Position numbers and translations under genes: made by a program. Below, one piece after another: positions 17,901 through 24,249 of a DNA stretch of 24,249 nt (positions are counted from its first letter, which is position 1; every line of letters starts with the position of its first letter). Origin of the DNA: Rhizophagus sp. LPA8_4_AMF (taxonomy: Eukaryota; Glomeromycota; Glomeromycetes; Glomerales; Glomeraceae); assembly GCA_021464525.1 (NCBI GenBank), contig JADRCO010000952.1:1-24249 (forward strand), written 5' to 3'. The notes beneath the pieces are model-generated. The model ran no database searches. It worked only from the letters and a program-made list of their open reading frames with translations, and was not told the DNA's origin.

Positions 17901-18596
17901 AAATCGATCGATCGAATATACTGCATCATGCTGACCTGACTAACCTGACCGGAAATAGATTTGTGGGAGGTATTTTTATTTTTTTTTTGTTAACATTATG
18001 GAGTGATATTTTTTATTTTCATGTTGTGAGCCGCCGAAAATTATTAAACGAATCATTCAGTACAGAAAAAATAAAAAAATAAAACAAAATAAGGCCTAAA
18101 CTTGTACGACAATTTGAGGGATATTATTCGTTATAGTGTAATTACGAATTTTCAGTATAATAATATCTTGCAAGTAATTTGAACCAGTAATGATTTTAAT
18201 GCTGGCCAAACTTATCATAGTGCGGGCCAAATTTACTACACAAGCACACTGCACACTGCACACGTGATTAATTAAACGTCCGAGTATTGATCGTCATCGA
18301 TAAAACTCACTCTTAAGAATAAATAAAAGTATATATATATAACATATAACATATAAGCAAAGGAAAGGAAGAAAATTCTTGTCAGATATTATTTGTTATA
18401 TGGTTTGTTACAATCTGATCTACCTATTCTGAAATAACCTAAATATTGAAAAAATTCAAATTATTGCCAACCATATTTGGCTAGTAATTAATTTTTTTGC
18501 CGGAAATAGCCAAAATAATAATTAAAGTTCAAATTAAATGCTATTCTTTGTATCTAAATTTAGCTTAATAATATAAAAATGGTTAACATGAACTTG
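17901..18596. other. 3' flank of B and upstream region of C
   Basis: 17901-18110 is a diverged version of the A/C 3' region (TTCATGTTGTGAGCC, AAACTTGTACGACA), with ATTAAA at 18043-18048 in place of AATAAA. 18245-18263 holds a small CACACTGCA repeat. 18475-18500 has the AACCATATTTGGCTAGTAAT block, similar to sequence about 60 bp before the core element of A (10936-10948). No gene. Confidence 0.55.
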
Positions 18597-18721
18597 TATT
18601 TAAACAACCTTTATTCGTTGAGGTTGATTCATCCTCCCATATCTCATATCTCTTCCTCCTCCTCCCCATTCTCATATTCATTCATACTCATACTCATACA
18701 TTTTCTTTCATGAACTAAAGT
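18597..18721 (+). promoter_or_regulatory. Core element and pyrimidine-rich leader of gene C
   Basis: 18597-18630 repeats the 34 bp element of A and B with one change (GAGGTTGATTC). The distance to the ATG is 91 bp, not 28, because of an inserted or retained CT-rich tract (18631-18711) made of CTCATATCTC, TCCTCCTCC and CATACTCATACTCATAC words. The longer leader may alter translation or the transcription start relative to A. Confidence 0.6.
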
Positions 18722-19879
18722 ATGGGCAGCAATTTCAGTAGCACTCCAAAGTTCACTTCGGCGACTTCGGCGACAAGCAACAGCAGTTCAAGCAACAAAT
18801 TAGGAAGCAATAATTCAAAAATCAGTTCAAAAATCAGTTCAAGTAATAGTTCAAACGACAGTTCAACTTGGTATAATAAAATCAAAGATAAATTAAAAGA
18901 CGAAGAAGTTTGTAATTCACTTGGAGAGGAGGAACTTAATGAATTGATATTTAGCCTTGGGGATGAGACAAGATTTCTAAATCGATATCTCAGGCTTGAT
19001 GATAATCATTTGAGCCAAATCACTAGGGATTTGCGAAAATTAGAAGACATTCAAAAAAATAGACTTATTACAAGCGAGGAAGATGAGAGGAACTTGATCA
19101 GAAGTCTACTAAGGAAATCTGATAACTTCAATGTTTATTTATTTATTAGTAAGCTTCAAAATGACCATTCCGACAGCCCATTTCTTCGATTTTTAGCAAA
19201 TTCTCTGTTTAAAAACAAATATGGAATGTTCCACGTTGGATTAGAGATAGATGGAATTATTTTAGAATGGGGCACTGGTGACGCTGGTCCTCATCTTATT
19301 TATCCAAGGGTCAACACAGATCAATTATATGAGAAAATTGCACATATACGCGTCTCATATTTTAGTCAAGAATTTAACCTTAAAACTTATAATCGTTATA
19401 ATATATCTAATATTATCTTAGACGTAATGAGAAAGTTTCTATTTTTTGATCCAAAAATTGGCGTTGTTCCTTCAAAAAAATTACAAATCATTGCTCAAAA
19501 GTGCGTTTCTTGGAATAAAGATTTTCATTACAATCCATTACATCGTAATTGCCAACATTTTATTGATGAAATGCTCGAAGCACTTGATCTAAAATTCAAT
19601 CCTGAAGGCGAGTTTGAAAAGTTTTTGGATAGAATTGTTACGGATGCAAATGAAAGATTCTTGTTCCAAAAGAGAGAATTTTTTTCGAGACAAGATCTCG
19701 ATCAATTTGCTGATCAGAATTGGGATAAGATCTCAAATGTTTGGGATAAAAGATTACTTTTATGTTATTCGGATATGATGAATAATATGTATGAGAATAA
19801 TAATGACGAAAAATGGGGTCCTATGAGAAACAAAGTAGAATGGGATGCAAGAGAATATGCACTAGTGAGAATAGATTAA
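18722..19879 (+). CDS. Gene C: myristoylated PPPDE/LRAT-like protein, 385 residues
   Basis: Single exon; the simplest and probably ancestral-like form. MGSNFSSTPK gives a myristoylation signature (Gly2, Ser6). Residues 11-48 are Ser/Asn/Thr-rich with only short repeats. One module copy follows (WYNKIKDKLKDEEVCNSLGE, 50-69), then ELNELIFSLGDETRFLNRYL and a variable linker with many charged residues to about 133. The conserved core is FNVYLFISKLQ (136-146), KYGMFHVGLEIDG with His171, LEWGTGDAGPHLIYPR (181-196), YEKIAHIRV, then a variable insertion (213-250). KLQIIAQKCVSWNKDF and YNPLHRNCQHFIDEML follow, with Cys277 and His279. The C-terminus (SRQDLDQFADQNWDKISNVW, CYSDMM, EKWGP) is shared with A. 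His171 and Cys277 are the likely catalytic pair by analogy with PPPDE/LRAT proteins. Substrate unknown. AATAAA follows at 19994. Confidence 0.87.
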   Translation: MGSNFSSTPKFTSATSATSNSSSSNKLGSNNSKISSKISSSNSSNDSSTWYNKIKDKLKDEEVCNSLGEEELNELIFSLGDETRFLNRYLRLDDNHLSQITRDLRKLEDIQKNRLITSEEDERNLIRSLLRKSDNFNVYLFISKLQNDHSDSPFLRFLANSLFKNKYGMFHVGLEIDGIILEWGTGDAGPHLIYPRVNTDQLYEKIAHIRVSYFSQEFNLKTYNRYNISNIILDVMRKFLFFDPKIGVVPSKKLQIIAQKCVSWNKDFHYNPLHRNCQHFIDEMLEALDLKFNPEGEFEKFLDRIVTDANERFLFQKREFFSRQDLDQFADQNWDKISNVWDKRLLLCYSDMMNNMYENNNDEKWGPMRNKVEWDAREYALVRID

Positions 19880-19993
19880 AAGGTTGATCGGATATCATAT
19901 AGTACTTACTGAAGTAGATTCATAAAAGTTATTTTACTTTTTTTGTCCCCGGTATGCGTGCTTTTACTTTCATGTTGTGAGCCACTGAAAATT

Positions 19994-19999
19994 AATAAA
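19994..19999 (+). promoter_or_regulatory. Probable polyadenylation signal of gene C
   Basis: AATAAA 114 bp after the stop, inside a block that is almost identical to the 3' region of gene A (TTGAAGTTCAATTTGTGCGA at 20011 and 12867). Confidence 0.5.
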
Positions 20000-20079
20000 G
20001 TTTGTTACATTGAAGTTCAATTTGTGCGATGGAAATAAAAATTAAGACAAATTATCAAGAAAAGTAAATAAGGAAAAAG

Positions 20080-20360
20080 TCAAAAAAATAAACTTGTACG
20101 ACAGACTGTGGCATATATTATTTATTATATAATTATTTTTTATAGTATGATCACGAATTTCATTCTAAAGCTCTCTATAGTGAACTAAATAAAAATTTTT
20201 ATTCAATATTTAATCTAAATATAAAAAGTGGTTTATTGAATAATATATAAGTTGCTTGACTTTTTCCATTCTTATTGTGGTTTCAAATATTTTAGCATCT
20301 ATTTTTACGTGCAACTGTTTACTGAAATTATTCTAAATTTATTATTAAAATTATGTAAGA
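20080..20360 (+). repeat. 3' flank block of gene C, duplicated at 21815-22150
   Basis: Shares AATCTAAATA(T/C)AAAA, GG(T)TTATTGAA, CTTTTTCCAT(T/C)CTTATTGT and GTTTCAAATA with the block at 21990-22090, in the same order and orientation. It starts with the gene-terminal words GTCAAAAAAATAAACTTGTA. No coding capacity. Confidence 0.65.
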
Positions 20361-20716
20361 TAATCTTAACCCAAAAGTGCGTCAGAAACAAATATTAGTA
20401 CGTTCGTATGTCATTCGAGTATTCGACTTTACAATTTAAAATAGAGTTTATTTATTATGAATGCGTAACAAGCGTTATTCTAATTTCTTTACATTATTTT
20501 CTTATGCAGTTTAACAAAAGATTAAGTCGATAATAATTTATTACCGTATAGCACTGACGGCGTACCCATTATAATATATATGGTATGATATGTGGTTAAA
20601 AAATTTTAATTCTTATAGAATTATGTTAATTCCGGCCAATTTTCCATGTTCCATACAAAATACCCCGAGTATAATTCAATTTTTAAATAGGGTAAATTGA
20701 TTTATACCCGGATATT
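20361..20716. other. Gene-free stretch
   Basis: AT-rich with a few more complex patches (GCACTGACGGCGTACCCATT at 20552-20571). No gene or repeat supported. Confidence 0.5.
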
Positions 20717-21325
20717 CTAGTCATAAATGTTGACTTTTGAACAGCATGTATCACAAAAATCATTATTATACCACAATGGTAAGTAAAGGATTAATATTTG
20801 CTCTTTAACCAAGGTTGAATCTATACATTCGGAAGAAATCAGATAATAATCTGAACATAAATTAATATTAGTCATAAATATTCCTTGAAATAATAACTTT
20901 CCACATAATTTACAGTTTCAACCCCTTTTTGTATATGTTTAGATTGTTATTATCAAGACCATAATCATTAATATATTTATCTAATTGTTTAAGCATATAA
21001 TTCTCAAGTAATTTCTACAGTATTCCTGAATACTTTGTGGTACTTATCTTACTTATTTCATGTTCACTACATTCTAAGTCCATTGTGTAAATATATACTG
21101 TACGTCCAATTATATATTATCATCAGTTATATTATTAATATAACGTGATAAACATTTTTTGCACTATTTATACAAAGAACAAAGAAGCGTCTTAAAAGAT
21201 TCTTCTCCACAATAAATACAATTTTTATACTCTCCATTAAAAGAATAAATTTAATTGGTATAAGACTAGATTAATCTTGGCGTTGGATCAAGAGAATTTT
21301 CATCATTTGTATTTACATTTTTCAT
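20717..21325 (-). pseudogene. N-terminal zinc-ribbon part of a kinase-family gene, decayed, inverted copy
   Basis: From ATG at 21325 the minus strand reads MKNVNTNDENSLDPTPRL, then after slips NCIYCGEES, CKKCLSRYINITDDNI, the Cys-pair KLCKLCGKLLFQGIF, NINLCSDYYLISSECIDSTL and ILYLPLWYNNDFCDTCCSKV, with a stop at 20717. Cysteine pairs and order match the plus-strand relic at 8324-8848, and this copy extends about 35 residues further. Several in-frame stops and frame changes are present, and no kinase domain follows. It interrupts the duplicated 3' flank blocks at 20080 and 21815. Confidence 0.75.
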
Positions 21326-21745
21326 TTTATTATGTTTGTTACCATGTTATAAACAAGTACCGATAAGATAATGAATTTGGAAACGTATATAGCATTTATT
21401 TATACATTATCAGGAGTTTGAACTTTATGTTGATTGGTAATACGGAAAGAAAATTTAGAACATAACGATAACGGTAATGCAATTAATGCATTCGTTTTTA
21501 TCATTTTACTAGATGCATAAGATCAACCAGTAAAATAACTTTTCAGTGGCCGATTGGCCGGGCTTGGCAGTTGCCTGTTTGCCAAATCACCACCTAATAA
21601 GTACTAGTAAGTTTTGGCCTTGGCTATTTTGGTCGTCAAAATTCTTTGTCGTGGCTAAATCCAAATTCATGCGTTAGCATAATTGTTAAACATTTCAGCA
21701 TAGAAGATAATGATGGAAAGTACAAATTAACGAGAAAGAAACAGG
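21326..21745 (-). promoter_or_regulatory. Duplicated 5' region of the inverted kinase relic
   Basis: On the minus strand it carries TCTCGTTAATTTGTACTTTC, TCTATGCTGAAATG, TCAAACTCCTGATAATGTAT and TTTCCAAATTCATTATCTTA, in the order seen at 8019-8323. DNA between the blocks differs, including GGCCGATTGGCCGGGC on the plus strand at 21548-21563. Confidence 0.6.
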
Positions 21746-21814
21746 AAAAGAAGTAAAGCCATTATTTATACATAAATAGAAAATAAAAAAGTGTTTTCCC
21801 TTTGCATAAAGCAA

Positions 21815-22150
21815 GGTCAAAAAATAATTTTGTATGAACAAATTGGAGTGTATAAATTTTTATAATATAATCATTCTAAATCTCGCTATATTGAGCATTA
21901 AATATAATGAATATTTGATATTTCAATAAAATCTCAGTTTTCAATCAAAAAAAGGATAGCATAAATACGCAAGTTAAATGGATGTGGTATTTAACCTTTA
22001 AACTAATCTAAATACAAAAGGAGGTTATTGAAAAATAATAAGAAATTATACTTGGCTTTTTCCATCCTTATTGTAGTTTCAAATAGTCTATTTTGTTCTT
22101 ACATGCAGTTAATTGTAAATTATTCTAAACAATTATATTCGCATAATATT
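21815..22150 (+). repeat. Second copy of the C-type 3' flank block
   Basis: Begins GGTCAAAAAATAATTTTGTA (compare GTCAAAAAAATAAACTTGTA after gene C). It continues through ATAATCATTCTAAATCTC, AACTAATCTAAATACAAAAG, GGCTTTTTCCATCCTTATTG and TTACATGCAGTTAATTG. No matching coding sequence lies upstream of it in this window, only the inverted kinase relic. Confidence 0.6.
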
Positions 22151-22551
22151 AATATTCCAAAATTATGTAAATTGTCACATCTTTCTTGAACAAAGTTGCT
22201 CCATATTAAAATTAAAGACCTTGGTTGTTTCCAAGATACTATGCAAAAAATATTTGCGTGTTCTAATGTTCTATGAAGAAGCTATTGGTTAAAGGCTTTA
22301 AAGGTATTAATTGCATCGTAAACCATTTCTAGTGAATATTAGTTCCACTTGAAAATCATTTTACATATGTATAGTGATGCAAGAATGATTAAGATTGTTT
22401 AACTCATATTGCCGACTCGTATTATCCATATTGTACATTAAAATAAAGCAATAATAATAAATTTATTTTAAATCTAGACATAAAATAAATAATATTATTA
22501 TTATTTATTCATGAAAATAAAAATACTTGAAAAAAAAAGCTTTTAAAAATA
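22151..22551. other. Gene-free stretch
   Basis: AT-rich, with AATAATAATAAATTTATTTT and a mirrored ATAATATTATTATTATTTAT at 22448-22507. No gene supported. Confidence 0.5.
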
Positions 22552-22625
22552 TTATTTGATTTCTTCAAAATCTTTAATATCATCGACATGTTCATAGTCA
22601 AATAAATTTTCTTCGTCCGTAACAG
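22552..22625 (-). CDS. Possible orphan or alternative last exon, acidic C-terminus
   Basis: After an acceptor-like CTGTTAG, the minus strand reads (A)VTDEENLFDYEHVDDIKD, then FEEIK and TAA. The composition is very unlike the local AT-rich background. Its phase (two bases before the first whole codon) would fit the donor at 23505 of the kinase-tail gene. That would require an intron of about 880 bp, unusually long here. Otherwise it is the end of another, lost gene. A matching short frame just upstream (REDFYDTSC) suggests decay. Confidence 0.3.
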
Positions 22626-22754
22626 CTAACAGGATGTATCATAAAAGTCTTCGCGTTACTAAAATAATAATATATATAAATAAATAGTACATAATAGAAA
22701 GCATTTTACCGTAATTAAAAAAAAAGTAATTTTCCAAATGGAAAAAAAATTCAA

Positions 22755-22964
22755 TCAATTAGTTCGGCCTACTTTACAAGTCGTAAAGGAATAAAGCCGT
22801 ACGATATCATCAACCATCTTGCTTCTAAATTGTCTACTCTTGGTATAAAGTTTCAAGACTTTTAACATATATATAATTTCTGAACGTAAACACGAATTCT
22901 TTTGTATTTGAATTTTCTCCAAATTTAATAACTTAAGAATGCAATTCACGAGTAGTATTCTCAT
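22755..22964 (-). CDS. Hypothetical 69-codon ORF, weak
   Basis: Reads MRILLVNCILKLLNLEKIQI at the start and MVDDIVRLYSFTTCKVGRTN at the end. The last part is of more mixed base composition than the surroundings. No recognised domain. It lies within what would be a long intron if 22552-22625 belongs to the kinase-tail gene. Confidence 0.15.
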   Translation of the reverse strand: MRILLVNCILKLLNLEKIQIQKNSCLRSEIIYMLKVLKLYTKSRQFRSKMVDDIVRLYSFTTCKVGRTN

Positions 22965-23373
22965 TTAAGAATACAAGTCAACAAGTGTAATCCAACGTTC
23001 TCAGTTAATGTGGTGGTTTAATTTTGTGTAATTTTGTAAAACCAAAAATTTAAACTCATCGTTAAGAATGTAAATCACATACTTCGTGACTTCCAAGAAA
23101 CAAGTATTAGTACTCATTTACAGTATTTGTTTATATTATACAGTTAATTTAAATATATATATATAAAATAGACAATTTATTCATTAAAATGTACACAATA
23201 AACGTCGTATAATTATTATATTTGAAGCCTCTAGTATGAAATAAAAAAATTATAAATTCAAATCTTAAAAAAATTTTAGTTTCTTTTACATTATTTTCTT
23301 TTAATAATGAAAAAGTCCGATAAAAATTATTGAAAAACATACGTTGATAATGAAATATTTTAATTCTATAGTT

Positions 23374-24249
23374 TTATTGATAATTGGAACTAGTTTTAAT
23401 ACGTTTTCCTGCTTTAAATATTTTTAAATTTGATTAAATTAAAAAATTATTAACGTAAAATAAGATAATAAAATAAAATAAACATCGAGTCAGATAAATA
23501 TTTACCACTATTATCATGAGTTTCAAGTACTCCATTTCTTCTCTTTTTTAAAGAAGTTGGAAAATTTTGAATTGTAGAACTTAAATTTTGTGATAAGAAA
23601 CTAAATAGAAAAATTCATAAATTTAAATAATTCGTTATGTCGTTTAAAAACAATATTTTCTATCATTATTTTAAATACCTTTTAGTGTTAATATCAAGCT
23701 CTAATTCTGCTGAAATATAATTAGATTCTAAAGCAGTTGAAAAATTTTGAATTGTAGAATTTAAATTCTGTGATGATAAACTAAACGAATAAATTAATCA
23801 GTAAATTCAACGTCATTTAAGAACAAATTCTTTTTGTTTTTTGTTGTTTAAAATACCTTTCGGCGTTTATATCAAGCTCTAATTCTGCTGTGATATAATT
23901 GGAATCTAAAGTGGTTGAAAACTTTTGAACTGTAGAATTTAAATTTTGTGATGATAAACTAAACGAATAAATAATCAAATAATTAGTTACATCATTTAAA
24001 AACAAAAATAAATTTTTTTTATTATTTTAAATACCTTTCTGTGACTGTATTATAACTCTCTAATTTTGAGATATGATTAGAATCTAAAAAATATAAATAT
24101 TTCTTACTAATTATATAAATAATGAATTTATATTACAATCAACTTTTTTTTTTGTAATACCTTACCAAATGAAATTGTTGATGATGAATAGATGGATGAA
24201 CATTTAGAAATTAAAGCACTTAATGGCCTACTTGTATAAATGGCTTCCG
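23374..24249 (-). CDS. C-terminal tail of a TKL-like protein kinase gene (5' part beyond the window)
   Basis: Exons on the minus strand are >24249-24166, 24083-24035, 23958-23857, 23780-23679, 23600-23506 and 23408-23374. Introns are 76-97 bp and phases join without a break. The first exon gives EAIYTSRPLSALISKCSSIY, the linker I know to follow the kinase domain in Rhizophagus TKL-like kinases. Then come DSNHISKLESYNTVTE and two near-identical 34-residue units, SLSSQNLNSTVQKFSTTLDS plus NYITAELELDINAE, and the same with IQNFSTALES / NYISAELELDINTK. A third, shortened unit ends PTSLKKRRNGVLETHDNSG, and the last exon gives KRIKTSSNYQ and TAA. The basic KKRR and GKRIKT could be nuclear localisation patches. 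The kinase domain itself is not in view, so activity cannot be judged. Confidence 0.8.
23506..23958 (-). repeat. Tandem exon duplication, period about 178 bp
   Basis: Exons 23958-23857 and 23780-23679 are each 102 bp and start T-TTATCATCACA. Each is followed by a GTATTT donor and a 76-78 bp intron, also repeated (TTAAATGACGTTGAATTTAC and relatives). Exon 23600-23506 is a third copy whose second half has been replaced. All splice in phase 2, so whole units can be added or lost without a frameshift. Confidence 0.8.

Noticed and set aside
17864-18082. 72-codon plus-strand ORF at the end of B
   Set aside because: Begins out of frame within the EKWGPMNSKEKW remnant and runs into 3' flank; composition is not protein-like.
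23149-23340. 63-codon minus-strand ORF, Phe/Ile/Asn-rich
   Set aside because: Composition matches random AT-rich DNA, and it lies just 3' of the kinase-tail stop without splice signals.

Overview
The window looks like nuclear DNA of an arbuscular mycorrhizal fungus, most likely Rhizophagus or a close relative in the Glomeromycotina. I infer this from very high A+T content, 60-100 bp introns with GT...AG ends, many DNA-transposon remnants, and three protein families I know as strongly expanded there. These are TKL-like kinases with the tail EAIYTSRPLSALIS, kinase N-terminal zinc-ribbon modules with paired cysteines, and a six-helix TRP-like cation channel. No tRNA, rRNA or CRISPR array was seen.

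Layout. 1-152 is the end of an AT-rich repeat, probably hAT-like. 317-1160 is a decayed kinase gene. 1445-3070 holds two small GTACTGTAC inverted-repeat elements and a purine-rich minisatellite of about 30 bp. 4051-6204 is a seven-exon gene for a 573-residue TRP-like channel. 6896-7391 is a hAT deletion derivative that keeps the first codons of a probable BED-finger transposase. 8019-8848 is the promoter plus N-terminal zinc-ribbon part of a kinase, now a pseudogene; a second copy lies inverted at 20717-21745. 9071-9574 is a TA-flanked pogo/mariner-like MITE.

The centre (about 9.6-20.1 kb) is a tandem array of three paralogues, A (11069-12718), B (16305-17900) and C (18722-19879). The intact proteins begin with an N-myristoylation signature (MGNISSS or MGSNFSS), continue with a Ser/Asn-rich low-complexity tract, and end in a conserved domain. 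That domain carries FHVGLE...LEWGTGDAGPHLIYPR and NCQHF, which fits a permuted papain-like fold of the PPPDE (DeSI)/LRAT kind. A and C look whole; B is a pseudogene. All three share a 34 bp element just upstream of the start. A and B also share about 1.4 kb of upstream DNA, while A and C share the 3' end and much of the domain, so A looks like a B/C mosaic. In A a coding minisatellite is read in two different frames within one protein.

The right edge (23374-24249, minus strand) is the 3' end of a kinase gene. Its tail contains tandem copies of a 102 bp symmetric exon that encodes a Y-I-[ST]-A-ELELDIN module.

All protein identities come from reading translations by eye; no database search was run. 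Splice sites were chosen from GT/AG signals and reading-frame continuity.
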